64,000 nucleotides of DNA, from contig NZ_FOLN01000005.1 in NCBI RefSeq assembly GCF_900112395.1, positions 1 through 64,000 on the forward strand. The letters are read 5' to 3'. The notes below the pieces were generated by a model, which saw nothing but the letters and a program-made list of their open reading frames with translations, was not told where the DNA came from and made no database searches. This stretch comes from Algibacter lectus (GTDB taxonomy: Bacteria > Bacteroidota > Bacteroidia > Flavobacteriales > Flavobacteriaceae). The position numbers and the translations under genes are program-made. Shown here one piece after another: positions 17,364 through 26,757 of the stretch (positions within the stretch are counted from its first letter, which is position 1; each line of letters starts with the position of its first letter).

Positions 17364-17386
17364 TCTATGTTTTTTGTTAGTAAATG

Positions 17387-17394
17387 CAAAAGTA
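17387..17394 (-). promoter_or_regulatory. -7 box of def
   Basis: TACTTTTG on the minus strand, about 24 bases before the def ATG. No TTG is present at the expected distance, so it is half of a promoter only. Confidence 0.4.
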
Positions 17395-17482
17395 CAATTC
17401 TATAAATTTACTACGAACTTTTTACTTAGAAAAAACAGATTTTAATCTATTAAGTAAAGTCCGGAAAATAATATTGTAATAC

Positions 17483-17893
17483 TTATTTAGAATACAAATA
17501 ACTCTGTAAAATAAGTGTGGCACTAATTTCGTCTACCAAAGCTTTATTTTTTCTTTGATTCTTTTTCAAACCACTATCAATCATAGTTTGGAATGCCATT
17601 TTAGATGTAAAACGCTCATCAACACGTTTTACAGGTATATTAGGAAACTGTTTTTCAAGCTTACTTAAAAATTTTGCAATAAAAACTTCACTTTCAGATG
17701 CTGTATTGTCCATTTGTTTAGGCTCGCCTACCAAAAACAACTCTACCTGCTCTTTAGACGTGTAGGTTTTTAAAAAACTAAAAATCTCTTTAGTATTTAC
17801 TGTAGTAAGCCCAGAGGCAATAATTTGTAACTCATCGGTAATTGCAATTCCCGTGCGCTTGGTGCCATAATCTATTGCTAAAATGCGTGCCAT
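17483..17893 (-). CDS. ruvX: Putative pre-16S rRNA nuclease / Holliday junction resolvase-like protein YqgF
   Basis: 136 residues of RNase H-like fold. The conserved pieces are ILAIDYGTKRTGIA (about 4-17), the LVGEPKQMDNTASESE loop (about 54-69) and VDERFTSKMA (about 91-100) before the C-terminal VDEISATLILQSYL. In E. coli this protein processes the 5' end of 16S rRNA. Length is normal. It is upstream of def on the same strand. Confidence 0.93.
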   Translation of the reverse strand: MARILAIDYGTKRTGIAITDELQIIASGLTTVNTKEIFSFLKTYTSKEQVELFLVGEPKQMDNTASESEVFIAKFLSKLEKQFPNIPVKRVDERFTSKMAFQTMIDSGLKKNQRKNKALVDEISATLILQSYLYSK

Positions 17894-17947
17894 AAATAAG
17901 TTTTGTGCAAAAATAGTTTATTAATACTATTGAAAACTGTTTAAAAA

Positions 17948-17977
17948 CAAAAAAGGCTATCTTTTCAGATAACCTTA
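17948..17977 (-). terminator. Terminator after the small secreted-protein gene
   Basis: On the minus strand AAGGTTATCT pairs with AGATAGCCTT (one mismatch pair) around a four-base loop, followed by a T-run toward 17948. Confidence 0.75.
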
Positions 17978-18003
17978 ATAATATAACTCTTTTATTTTTT
18001 TAA

Positions 18004-18303
18004 TTATGCTTTTACTCTTTTTTCGATAGTAGGAAACAATAAACCGATGTTGCTAATGTTTCTTTCCCTATTTAAGTAACTTCTAATATCACTTGTAGTA
18101 CGCGCTAAAATAGCTTCAAATTCTACTGTATCAATTAATGTATTATCTTCATCAACAGTATCAACCGTAACTTGTTTCTCAGTATCTTCAACAGAAACAA
18201 TTTCACTAGTTTTTACAGCTACATTCTCGCTGTCTACGCTTTGTGCGTTTCCAACAGAAACTGTAAGAAGTAAAATTAATAGTATGATAAAGTTTGTTTT
18301 CAT
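18004..18303 (-). CDS. Small secreted protein, unknown
   Basis: 99 residues with a signal peptide (about 1-20, ending GNAQ). The mature part is acidic and rich in V, T and D, with a conserved-looking C-terminal helix region (FEAILARTTSDIRSYLNRERN) that ends in two basic clusters. No known domain recognised. It is a single gene with a TATATTTG box (18328-18335) upstream and a terminator. Confidence 0.6.
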   Translation of the reverse strand: MKTNFIILLILLLTVSVGNAQSVDSENVAVKTSEIVSVEDTEKQVTVDTVDEDNTLIDTVEFEAILARTTSDIRSYLNRERNISNIGLLFPTIEKRVKA

Positions 18304-18633
18304 GTTTGATGTGATACTTTGTTGCTACAAATATACAGAGCAACAACATGTTGAAAACAATATATTAGTTGTAACCACACAGATTTTCGTTTACTAGAAA
18401 ATCGGAATGATTTCAACGTTTAACTGTTGAAATAATCATTTTAAACGACTAAAAACAGATGTGAAAAATATTTTACCGACAAAAAGCCTTAAAGAAAGAC
18501 AAACAGCGCTTTCAAGTGTGTGCATGTGGTGTGTTTTAACCCAAATTTAACGGCTAAAACCGCAATATTATATTTTAATAGTTACCATATTTTAGTTGAT
18601 ACCTATTATATTTGCGAAAAATAAAACACAAAA
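18304..18633. other. Intergenic region upstream of dapD
   Basis: Between divergent genes. It contains the leftward TATATTTG box (18328-18335), an imperfect inverted repeat (GATTTCAAC, then GTTGAAATAATC, 18409-18438), and the dapD -7 box (18607-18614). Nothing else is recognised. Confidence 0.5.
18607..18614 (+). promoter_or_regulatory. -7 box of dapD
   Basis: TATATTTG, 20 bases before the dapD ATG. The upstream TTG at 18596 is too close, and nothing better is present at 19-20 bases. Confidence 0.5.
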
Positions 18634-19449
18634 ATGACACAATTACAAGAGATCATAGAAAAAGCTTGGGAGAACAGAGACCTTTTAAATGAAGAAGCAA
18701 CTACAACAGCCATTAGAAAAGTTGTTGATTTATTAGATGCAGGTGAATTGCGCGTTGCTGAACCTATTGAAGGTGGATGGCAAGTTAACGAATGGGTTAA
18801 GAAAGCCGTAGTTTTATATTTCCCAATTCAAAAAATGGAAACCATAGAATGTGGTCCATTAGAATTTCATGATAAAATTCCATTAAAAACAGGTTATGCT
18901 GCAAAAGGCATTCGTGTAGTACCTCATGCTGTTGCTAGACATGGTGCTTATATTTCTGCGGGAACTATTTTAATGCCAAGTTATGTAAACATTGGAGCTT
19001 ATGTAGATGAAGGAACCATGGTAGATACTTGGGCAACCGTTGGTAGTTGTGCTCAAATTGGTAAAAACGTTCACCTTTCTGGTGGTGTTGGTATTGGTGG
19101 TGTTTTAGAGCCATTACAAGCTGCTCCGGTAATTATAGAAGATAATGCTTTTATTGGTAGCCGTTGTATTGTTGTTGAAGGTGTACGTGTTGAAACAGAA
19201 GCTGTTTTAGGTGCTGGTGTAACACTAACTATGAGTACAAAAATTATTGATGTTACGGGTGATGAACCTGTTGAATATAAAGGTGTTGTTCCTGCACGCT
19301 CGGTAGTAATACCTGGTAGTTATGCTAAAGAATTCCCTGCTGGAACTTACAATGTACCATGTGCAATTATTATTGGTAAACGTAAAGAAAGTACAAACAA
19401 AAAAACATCGCTTAACGATGCTTTAAGAGAGCATAGTGTAGCCGTTTAA
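18634..19449 (+). CDS. dapD: 2,3,4,5-tetrahydropyridine-2,6-dicarboxylate N-succinyltransferase
   Basis: Adds a succinyl group to tetrahydrodipicolinate in the lysine and diaminopimelate pathway, which feeds peptidoglycan. The 271-residue protein has an N-terminal helical domain (about 1-90) and a left-handed beta-helix of hexapeptide repeats (about 100-220; e.g. IGAYVDEGTMVDTWATVGSC, IGKNVHLSGGVGIGGVLEP). Length and motifs are as usual. It is followed after about 60 bases by a glycosyltransferase gene but probably is not functionally tied to it. Confidence 0.96.
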   Translation: MTQLQEIIEKAWENRDLLNEEATTTAIRKVVDLLDAGELRVAEPIEGGWQVNEWVKKAVVLYFPIQKMETIECGPLEFHDKIPLKTGYAAKGIRVVPHAVARHGAYISAGTILMPSYVNIGAYVDEGTMVDTWATVGSCAQIGKNVHLSGGVGIGGVLEPLQAAPVIIEDNAFIGSRCIVVEGVRVETEAVLGAGVTLTMSTKIIDVTGDEPVEYKGVVPARSVVIPGSYAKEFPAGTYNVPCAIIIGKRKESTNKKTSLNDALREHSVAV

Positions 19450-19512
19450 ATAAAATATATCTATACCAGACCTAACCTTGTGTCAAAAAATAACATTTAA
19501 ATATTATTGAAT

Positions 19513-20625
19513 ATGAAAATAGGATATGATTCTAAAAGAGCTTTTCACAATAGGTCTGGTTTAGGTAATTTTAGTAGAGATTTAATTAGTATTATTTCTT
19601 CTTATTTCCCTAAAAACCAATACGTATTATACAATCCTAAAAAAGCTAAAATCAATTTTAGCTTAAATGAAAACACAACAGAAGTTTTACCAAGTTCTAT
19701 TTTCTGGAAAATATTCTCATCTATTTGGAGACAAAAAGGAATATTAAATCAAATTAAAAATGATAAAATTGAGATATACCACGGTTTAAGTGGCGAAATC
19801 CCTCAAGGCATTCATAAAATGAATATTAAAACAATTGTAACTATACATGATTTAATATTTATGAGATTTCCTAAACTATACTCCCCAATAGACAGAAGAA
19901 TCTACTTCAAAAAATTTAAATATGCTGCTGATAAAGCAGATGTAGTTATTGCTATTTCCGAAGAAACAAAAAAGGACATTGTGCATTTTTTAAATATTGA
20001 TCCTGAAAAAGTTTCTGTTATCTATCAAGGATGCAACAAAGCTTTTAAGCAAGTTTATCCTTCTGAAGCATTAGAACAAACAAGAACTAAGTTTAATATT
20101 CCGAAGGCGTTTGTTTTAAACGTAGGTACTATTCAAAAAAGGAAAAATTTACTTAATTTAATAAAAGCTATTGAAACGTTAGACATCGACTTAGTGGTAG
20201 TAGGTAATGATAAAAGGAAATACACTAACACAGTTAAAGAATACATAAATAGCAAGAACTTAAATCATAGAGTTCACTTTCTTAAAAATGTTAGTACAGA
20301 AGAACTTGCACACATATACCAATTAGCAAATATTTTTGTTTACCCAAGTATTTTCGAAGGTTTTGGTATCCCCATAATAGAGGCTTTATACTCTAAAACA
20401 CCCGTAATTACAAGTAAAGGGAGTTGTTTTCCTGAGGCTGGAGGACCAGATAGTATTTATATTGATCCTGAAAATGTTAGTGAATTAAGATCTGAAATAG
20501 AAAACTTACTTAATTCGGAACAAAAGCAACTGCTTATGGTTTCGAAGGGCTTAGAATATGCCCAGAAATTTGAAGATAAACATATTGCTGAGCAACATGT
20601 AGCAATCTACAACGCTCTTATTTAA
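19513..20625 (+). CDS. Glycosyltransferase, GT4-type
   Basis: 370-residue cytoplasmic sugar transferase of the GT-B fold. The N-terminal acceptor half has GLGNFSRDL (about 17) and the C-terminal half shows the GT4 nucleotide-sugar site: NVGTIQKRKNLLNLI, then YPSIFEGFGIPIIEALYSKTP (EX7E). Beginning MKIGYDSKRAFHN, it uses the ATG at 19513; a TTG six bases earlier is less likely. Probably adds a sugar during lipopolysaccharide or other surface glycan assembly; donor unknown. First gene of a glycosyltransferase cluster. Confidence 0.88.
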   Translation: MKIGYDSKRAFHNRSGLGNFSRDLISIISSYFPKNQYVLYNPKKAKINFSLNENTTEVLPSSIFWKIFSSIWRQKGILNQIKNDKIEIYHGLSGEIPQGIHKMNIKTIVTIHDLIFMRFPKLYSPIDRRIYFKKFKYAADKADVVIAISEETKKDIVHFLNIDPEKVSVIYQGCNKAFKQVYPSEALEQTRTKFNIPKAFVLNVGTIQKRKNLLNLIKAIETLDIDLVVVGNDKRKYTNTVKEYINSKNLNHRVHFLKNVSTEELAHIYQLANIFVYPSIFEGFGIPIIEALYSKTPVITSKGSCFPEAGGPDSIYIDPENVSELRSEIENLLNSEQKQLLMVSKGLEYAQKFEDKHIAEQHVAIYNALI

Positions 20626-20640
20626 TTACATTTTGCTTAC

Positions 20641-21720
20641 TTACAATACAGAATTATAAACCTTAATTGTCTCTTCTGCAACTTTATCCCAAGTAAACCC
20701 TTTAGCGTACTCTTTTGCTAATTTCACTTTATCTTTCTCAATATTTCCTAAATCAACTATGCCTCTAGCTATTTCTTCTGGGTTATGAGGGTCTACTAAA
20801 AGCGCATACCCATTTGCTACCTCTGGTGCTGCACCAATATTACCTGTTAAAACAGGTAAACCATAAGCCATAGCTTCAATTATAGGAATTCCAAACCCCT
20901 CATAATACGTTGGGAACAAAAATGCTTTTGCATTTTTATACAGCACACTTAAAGTCTCATCTGAAATATAACTTGTAAAAACAACATCGTTTTCAAGATC
21001 ATGCTCCTTCAAAAACACCTTTATTATTTCCATCTCACTTTCAACAATTTTCCCTGCAAAAACCAACTTAGTCGTTTTACGCTCTCCTGATAACGCAAAC
21101 CCTTTTATAAGATTGAAACTATTTTTTCTTTTTGAAACTCCGCCTACACTTAAAAAGTAATTTTCTTTACCTATGGAGAATGAATTTAATATATCATTTT
21201 CATTATCCAATTTAGTTACTAAAGGTTTAAAAATAGGAGCTAGATGCACTACATGAATTTTTTCTTCTGGGTAATCGAACATTTTTAAATAATCGTCTTT
21301 AGTAGCCTGGCTAACAGCGATTATTGCATCTGCATTTTTAGCAAAGTCCTGAAATAATTTATAACGTTTTTCTTGAAAATATTTTGAAGCAAAATTAAAC
21401 TCTGCAAATTCAGGAAGATGCACAGCTAAATCATGAATTGTAGCTATTTTTTTTGTTCCGTTAAGCTTTAAAAATGGCGTATGCAAACTATGAGAAATTG
21501 CTGGTTTAAATGTTCTAGAAAACAATATAGAACCAACATACCAGAAATGAGTTTTCTTTAAAACTTCAGGCTTAAACTTGTTTATTTTTTTTAGGTTGAA
21601 AGCTAATTCAACTTCAATATTATGCTTGTTTTTTAAAGCTTTTTGAATACTAATTATATAATGAGGAATCCCTGTAAAACCTTTTGTGCTTAATGTTGAG
21701 CCTTCAATAATAATTTTCAT
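20641..21720 (-). CDS. Glycosyltransferase, GT4-type
   Basis: 359 residues from the ATG at 21720 (MKIIIEGSTLSTKGFTGIPHYI); an ATG five codons earlier is possible. The C-terminal half has SVGGVSKRKNSFNLIKGF and FPTYYEGFGIPIIEAMAYGLP, the EX7E nucleotide-sugar site. It is related in layout to the gene at 19513 but faces it, with only 15 bases between the stops. A TATATTTG box (21750-21757, minus strand) is just upstream. Sugar and acceptor unknown; probably lipopolysaccharide. Confidence 0.87.
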   Translation of the reverse strand: MKIIIEGSTLSTKGFTGIPHYIISIQKALKNKHNIEVELAFNLKKINKFKPEVLKKTHFWYVGSILFSRTFKPAISHSLHTPFLKLNGTKKIATIHDLAVHLPEFAEFNFASKYFQEKRYKLFQDFAKNADAIIAVSQATKDDYLKMFDYPEEKIHVVHLAPIFKPLVTKLDNENDILNSFSIGKENYFLSVGGVSKRKNSFNLIKGFALSGERKTTKLVFAGKIVESEMEIIKVFLKEHDLENDVVFTSYISDETLSVLYKNAKAFLFPTYYEGFGIPIIEAMAYGLPVLTGNIGAAPEVANGYALLVDPHNPEEIARGIVDLGNIEKDKVKLAKEYAKGFTWDKVAEETIKVYNSVL

Positions 21721-21862
21721 AAAACCTTTTTTCAAAATACTTATAATTACAAATATATAATTGCTAAGCTATTTAACGTAAAAAAAAAGTACATTTGTGA
21801 TATAAGGGGCCAAACTCCTTTTAAGACCTATTCTAAAAACCAATTACACCTTTCAAAACTAC

Positions 21863-22948
21863 ATGAAAACAATTTGCTTCTTTAATACAACCAAGGCTTG
21901 GGGAGGTGGTGAAAAATGGCATTTAGAAACTTGTAAATACATGCACGATAAAGGGCATAATGTTTTTTTTATTACCAACAAAAACAGTCAACTTTATCAC
22001 AAATTACAAGAATCTAGTATAAAGCATGCAGGCTTATCAATAACAAATCAAAGTTTCCTTAATCCTTTTGCTATAAACGAAGTGAAAAATATTCTTAAGG
22101 AAAATAATATTGATGTTATAATTATCAATTTATCTAGAGATTTAAAAATTGCCGCTCTTGCCGCAAAAAAAGCTGGTTTAGACCGCGTAATTTATAGGCG
22201 AGGTAGCGCAATACCTATAAAAAACAAATTTCTAAATAGATATTATTTTAAAAATTTAGTAACTGATATTTTAGCTAATTCACAAGCCACAAAAGAGACT
22301 GTATTGGTAAACAATTCCAATTTATTTCCAAGAGAAAAGATTGAAGTTATTTATAATGGTTTGGATATAGAGGCGTTTATACAGAAAGCATATACCCCTA
22401 TATACAAAAAAGCTGAAGGTGAATTTGTTTTAACTAATTTGGGTCGATTAGAAAATCAGAAAAATCAAAAATTCTTATTACATCTAGCCAAAGAGTTAAA
22501 ATCTAGAAACCTTAATTTTAAACTTATTATTGGAGGAGAAGGATCTTTAAAAAATGAATTACAAAAACTATCAGACGAACTTAACATCAATGATGTTGTT
22601 TTATTTCCTGGTTTTATAGAAAACCCGAAGGACTTAATGTATTCTGGAGACCTATTTGTGTTATCCTCTTTTTGGGAAGGTTTCGGGTATGTTTTAGCCG
22701 AAGCTTCTTTATGCAGAAAACCAATTATCGCCTTTGATATCAGTAGTAATCCCGAAGTTGTAAAAGATAACGAAACTGGTTTTTTAACACCTTTAAATGA
22801 TGTAAAATTATTTGCTGATAAAGTTGATTTTTTAAGTAACAACAAAGAAAAAACGAAAAGCATGGGAGAGGCAGGTTTTAATTTTGCTTCAACCACTTTT
22901 AACAGTAAAATTACTCTAGCTAAAATTGAAGAATATCTACTAAAATAA
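21863..22948 (+). CDS. Glycosyltransferase, GT4-type
   Basis: 361 residues, GT-B fold. The start (MKTICFFNTTKAWGGGEKWHLE) is typical of lipopolysaccharide core or heptosyl-type GT4 enzymes; the C-terminal half has NLGRLENQKNQKFLLHLAKEL and LSSFWEGFGYVLAEASLCRKP. A TACATTTG box (21790-21797) lies upstream without a good -33 element. It is followed 11 bases later by a GT2 gene and the two form an operon. Confidence 0.88.
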   Translation: MKTICFFNTTKAWGGGEKWHLETCKYMHDKGHNVFFITNKNSQLYHKLQESSIKHAGLSITNQSFLNPFAINEVKNILKENNIDVIIINLSRDLKIAALAAKKAGLDRVIYRRGSAIPIKNKFLNRYYFKNLVTDILANSQATKETVLVNNSNLFPREKIEVIYNGLDIEAFIQKAYTPIYKKAEGEFVLTNLGRLENQKNQKFLLHLAKELKSRNLNFKLIIGGEGSLKNELQKLSDELNINDVVLFPGFIENPKDLMYSGDLFVLSSFWEGFGYVLAEASLCRKPIIAFDISSNPEVVKDNETGFLTPLNDVKLFADKVDFLSNNKEKTKSMGEAGFNFASTTFNSKITLAKIEEYLLK

Positions 22949-22959
22949 CATACTTTAAT

Positions 22960-23718
22960 TTGAAAAAATCAAACAACATATCAGCTTTGATGATTGTCTT
23001 TAATGAATCGAAACACATCGAAGACGCTATCAACAACATTGATTTTGCCGATGAAATTATTGTTATAGACTCTTTTAGTACCGATGGTACTTTCGAAAAA
23101 CTTCAGAAATTAAAGCATGTTAAAGTCATTCAGCGTGAATTTAAAAATTTTGCAGACCAAAGAAATTTCGCAATAAGCCAAGCTACTAAAGATTGGATTC
23201 TTTTTATTGATGCAGACGAGCGCATAACAGAAAAACTAAAACAGGAACTAAATTCCGAAATTAATACCTCAAATGATATTATCGCTTACATGTTTAAGCG
23301 CAAATACTTTTTTAAACAAAAGAGAATACGTTTTTGTGGTTTTCAAACAGATACAACATATCGCCTATTCAGAAAAGGTTTTTTTAAATACGATGAAACA
23401 AAAATTGTTCACGAAATGCCCATAATAAATGGCAAAAGTAAAATTTTAAAAAATGATATGTTACATTATTGCTTTGATAGCGCAGCACATTATAAATCTA
23501 AAATGGAACATTATGCGAGCTTGAAAGCCTTAGAACTTTTTAAAAAAGGAAAAAAGCCTAACGCATTCCATTTTTACATCCGTCCACTATATAAGTTCCT
23601 TGTAAATTATATATTCAGGTTAGGATTTTTAGACGGCGTCGAAGGTTTGCAAATATGCTACCTAAGTGCCTATGGTGTTTATTATAGATATAAAGAATTA
23701 GAGAAGTTATCCTCCTAA
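22960..23718 (+). CDS. Glycosyltransferase family 2 (KdtX/WaaE-like)
   Basis: 252 residues, GT-A fold. ISALMIVFNESKHIEDAI, the DXD-like segment FIDADERI (about 87-94) and the later QTDTTYRLFRKG match the group of lipopolysaccharide core beta-glucosyltransferases. The start is a TTG at 22960; the first ATG (22990 region) would cut the first beta-strand. It ends inside the last four bases of the convergent kinase gene. Confidence 0.85.
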   Translation: MKKSNNISALMIVFNESKHIEDAINNIDFADEIIVIDSFSTDGTFEKLQKLKHVKVIQREFKNFADQRNFAISQATKDWILFIDADERITEKLKQELNSEINTSNDIIAYMFKRKYFFKQKRIRFCGFQTDTTYRLFRKGFFKYDETKIVHEMPIINGKSKILKNDMLHYCFDSAAHYKSKMEHYASLKALELFKKGKKPNAFHFYIRPLYKFLVNYIFRLGFLDGVEGLQICYLSAYGVYYRYKELEKLSS

Positions 23719-24476
23719 TTCTTCCAAAACAGCCATTTCTTTTTTAATCGTTTTTTACGATAATATTTATATTGAAAATCTTCCGTTTCTTTCCACATTA
23801 AATTAAAGATATCATCATAGTTTTCACCAGAACATTTGGCATATTCGTCACTCATAACTTCAACCATGCTTTTATGTATCGTTAATCGAGAGAAGTTTTT
23901 TATTCGAGTATCAAAATCCAAAGTTTTAAAGTTCATTCTATTCAAATCCACTAAGTAAAAGTTATAGGTATCACCATTTCTTTTTATCAATGTATTTCCT
24001 GGAGAATGATCTAAAAAATGAATCTCCTTTTCATGCAACTTGTAAGTAAATCTAGTAAAAGCTCTTAAAACATTATCGTAATCTGGGTAATCAAAATCTT
24101 TGGTAAGTTCTCTGTAAGTTATATCATAATCCTCTTGCTCGCTAATATAATAACTTTCACCAAAACCAAATGTGTTTTTATATTCGAAAAAAGCAATAGG
24201 CTTTGGAGTTCCAACACCCATTTTGGTTAACTTATTGGCGTACTCGAAAGACCGCTGTGCTTTACTTTTTCTAAAAAAATTATAAGCAACTCTATTTATT
24301 AAATTTGGAATTTTAAACGCTTTAATATTTAAATTTACACCATCAATATTTATAATTTTAATGATGTTTCTATTACCAACACCTCCATCATAATTATCGA
24401 AGTTATGAATCATTTCTGTCAACTTATTTTTATAAGCTTCAGTTAAATCGTTATTAAAAACTTTAATTTCCTTCAT
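23715..24476 (-). CDS. Kdo-kinase/InaA-like lipopolysaccharide kinase
   Basis: 253 residues with a protein-kinase-like fold. The catalytic loop FLDHSPGNTLIKR (about 155-167) carries the HxxxxN pattern and the metal Asp is in YLVDLNRMNF (about 175-184). This family phosphorylates sugars of the lipopolysaccharide inner core. It sits at the end of the glycosyltransferase cluster, convergent with the GT2 gene (four-base overlap), and ends in a basic aromatic tail (KKWLFWKN). Confidence 0.82.
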   Translation of the reverse strand: MKEIKVFNNDLTEAYKNKLTEMIHNFDNYDGGVGNRNIIKIINIDGVNLNIKAFKIPNLINRVAYNFFRKSKAQRSFEYANKLTKMGVGTPKPIAFFEYKNTFGFGESYYISEQEDYDITYRELTKDFDYPDYDNVLRAFTRFTYKLHEKEIHFLDHSPGNTLIKRNGDTYNFYLVDLNRMNFKTLDFDTRIKNFSRLTIHKSMVEVMSDEYAKCSGENYDDIFNLMWKETEDFQYKYYRKKRLKKKWLFWKN

Positions 24477-24540
24477 TTAAAAAAGATAGAATATATTTTC
24501 TATTGTAAATTTGCAACACTGCAAATATAAGGTTCAAAAC

Positions 24541-25101
24541 ATGAATGAAGAAATAAATAAAGCTATACAAATTTTAAAAGAAGGCGGACTTATACTCTAC
24601 CCTACCGATACCGTTTGGGGAATTGGCTGCGATGCCACAAACCCCGAGGCTGTAAAAAAGGTATACCAATTAAAGCAGCGTGAAGATAGCAAGGCATTAA
24701 TTTGTTTAGTGACCGATGATAGAATGCTTAAAAAGTATGTAAAAAGCATTCCCGAAGCAGCGTTAACCATTATTGATGTTGCCGATAAACCTACCACCAT
24801 TATTTACGACGATGCCCAAAATTTAGCTCTGAATTTAATTGCTGAAGATGGCTCCATTGCTATTAGAATTCCAGACGACGAATTTTGCTACCAACTTAGC
24901 AGAAGATTAAATGGAGCTCTAGTATCTACTTCTGCAAATATTAGTGGCTTTCCTACACCTAAATCCTTTAAAGAAATAGCGCCAGAGGTTTTAAAAGGTG
25001 TGGACTATGTTGTAAATTTGCAACGCGAAAAAACATGTGCGAATCCGTCGTCTATTATAAAATTGAGTAACAGTGGTGTTGTTAAAATTATTCGTAAATA
25101 A
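24541..25101 (+). CDS. tsaC: L-threonylcarbamoyladenylate synthase
   Basis: Makes threonylcarbamoyl-AMP, the first step of the t6A modification of tRNA position 37. The 186-residue protein is the short YrdC/TsaC form, without the Sua5 extension. Signature pieces are LYPTDTVWGIGCDA (about 18-31), KQREDSKALICLV (about 44-56) and STSANISG (about 137-144). The ATG at 24541 is chosen; the frame upstream is non-conserved. It is a separate unit from the kinase, which is divergent. Confidence 0.93.
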   Translation: MNEEINKAIQILKEGGLILYPTDTVWGIGCDATNPEAVKKVYQLKQREDSKALICLVTDDRMLKKYVKSIPEAALTIIDVADKPTTIIYDDAQNLALNLIAEDGSIAIRIPDDEFCYQLSRRLNGALVSTSANISGFPTPKSFKEIAPEVLKGVDYVVNLQREKTCANPSSIIKLSNSGVVKIIRK

Positions 25102-25313
25102 TTAATACCAATAAATTCATCACAAGTTTTCAAATAAGGTCTATCTCATCTAAAAAAAGAAATAATTTTTTAAGATAAAATAAGCCTTCAATAAATGGAT
25201 AACACCATGTTTAAACTATTAAACATTTAGTAAAACCAAATAGCCATTTCAGTAAATTTCTAAGTAGAATATTTACAAAAACAGCATAATTATTTTTTAA
25301 TAATTTGTTATTA

Positions 25314-26744
25314 ATGGCCACACACAGTATGAATTATAAAGAAGCATTAACAAACCCAATTTTCAAAATCATCTCACAATCTGCCAAAGAATTAAATTTG
25401 GATAGTTACGTGATTGGTGGCTTTGTTCGCGATTATATTTTAGAACGTGGTAACGCCAAAGATATCGATGTGGTAGCCATTGGCGACGGTATACAATTAG
25501 CAAAACAAGTGGCGAAAAACTTGCCAAACAAACCAAAAGTGCAAGTTTTTAAAACCTATGGAACGGCCATGCTCCGTTACCAGGATATTGAAATTGAATT
25601 TGTTGGAGCTCGTAAAGAATCATATACCGAAGATAGCCGAAATCCATCTGTAGAAAATGGCACATTGCAAGACGACCAAAACCGTCGTGATTTTACCATA
25701 AATGCCCTAGCTTTAAATTTAAGCGAAACCAATTTTGGGGATTTATTAGATCCTTTTGGTGGCATTGATGATTTAAATAAAAAAATAATCCGTACGCCAT
25801 TAAACCCAGACATCACTTATAGTGATGATCCTTTGCGCATGATGCGTGCCATTAGGTTCGCAACACAATTAGAATTTACTATTGAAGAAAAATCGCTTAA
25901 AGCTATTTCTGATAATTGTGATAGAATTAAAATTATAACCAAAGAACGTATTGTTACAGAATTGAATAAAATTCTAGAAAGCAAAACACCTTCTATTGGT
26001 TTTTTACTGTTAGAAAAAACAAAATTACTTCAATATATTTTACCTGAAATTACGGCTTTAAAAGGTATAGATGAAGTTGAAGGTCAACGCCATAAAGATA
26101 ACTTTTATCACACTTTAGAAGTTGTAGATAATATTGCCAAAAATACCGACAATCTTTGGTTGCGCTGGGCTGCTCTATTACATGATATTGGTAAGGCCCC
26201 AACAAAACGTTTTAGTAAAAAAGTAGGTTGGACCTTTCATGCACATGAATTTGAAGGCTCCAAAATGGTGTATCATTTGTTTAAAAGACTAAAAATGCCA
26301 TTGAATGAAAAAATGAAATTTGTTCAGAAAATGGTGTTTATGAGTTCGCGTCCTATTGTTTTGGCTCAAGACGTAACAGACTCTGCTGTTAGACGTTTAG
26401 TGTTTGATGCTGGCGAGTATGTAGAAGATTTAATGACGCTTTGCGAAGCCGATATTACTACCAAAAACCCTAAGAAATTTAACAAATACCATAACAATTT
26501 CAAAATTGTAAGAGAGAAAATTATTGAAGTTGAAGAGCGAGATCAGGTTAGAAACTTTCAACCTCCTGTTTCTGGTGAAGAAATTATGAAAGCTTTCAAC
26601 ATGAAACCATCTCGAGAAATTGGTATTATTAAAGATTTTATCAAAGAAGCCATTTTAGAAGGAGACATTCCGAACGAATTTAATGCTGCCTACCAACTCA
26701 TGTTAGAAAAAGGAAAAGCATTAGGATTACAAATTGCTGAATAA
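25314..26744 (+). CDS. CCA tRNA nucleotidyltransferase with HD domain
   Basis: Adds or repairs the CCA end of tRNA, or acts as a poly(A) polymerase-type enzyme. The 476-residue protein has the nucleotidyltransferase head with GGFVRDYIL and DIDVVAIG, RRDFTINAL, the RNA-binding part (about 175-250) and an HD phosphohydrolase domain with LLHDIGKAPT (about 287-296). Starts at ATG 25314 or 25329 are both possible; the sequence before 25314 is more A+T-rich. Typical length for this Bacteroidota form. Fourteen bases separate it from ctaA. Confidence 0.9.
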   Translation: MATHSMNYKEALTNPIFKIISQSAKELNLDSYVIGGFVRDYILERGNAKDIDVVAIGDGIQLAKQVAKNLPNKPKVQVFKTYGTAMLRYQDIEIEFVGARKESYTEDSRNPSVENGTLQDDQNRRDFTINALALNLSETNFGDLLDPFGGIDDLNKKIIRTPLNPDITYSDDPLRMMRAIRFATQLEFTIEEKSLKAISDNCDRIKIITKERIVTELNKILESKTPSIGFLLLEKTKLLQYILPEITALKGIDEVEGQRHKDNFYHTLEVVDNIAKNTDNLWLRWAALLHDIGKAPTKRFSKKVGWTFHAHEFEGSKMVYHLFKRLKMPLNEKMKFVQKMVFMSSRPIVLAQDVTDSAVRRLVFDAGEYVEDLMTLCEADITTKNPKKFNKYHNNFKIVREKIIEVEERDQVRNFQPPVSGEEIMKAFNMKPSREIGIIKDFIKEAILEGDIPNEFNAAYQLMLEKGKALGLQIAE

Positions 26745-26757
26745 AAAATATAATAGC

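Noticed and set aside
18409-18438. Inverted repeat upstream of dapD as a riboswitch or attenuator
   Set aside because: Arms are imperfect, it is far from the start, and no known motif for a lysine riboswitch is visible.
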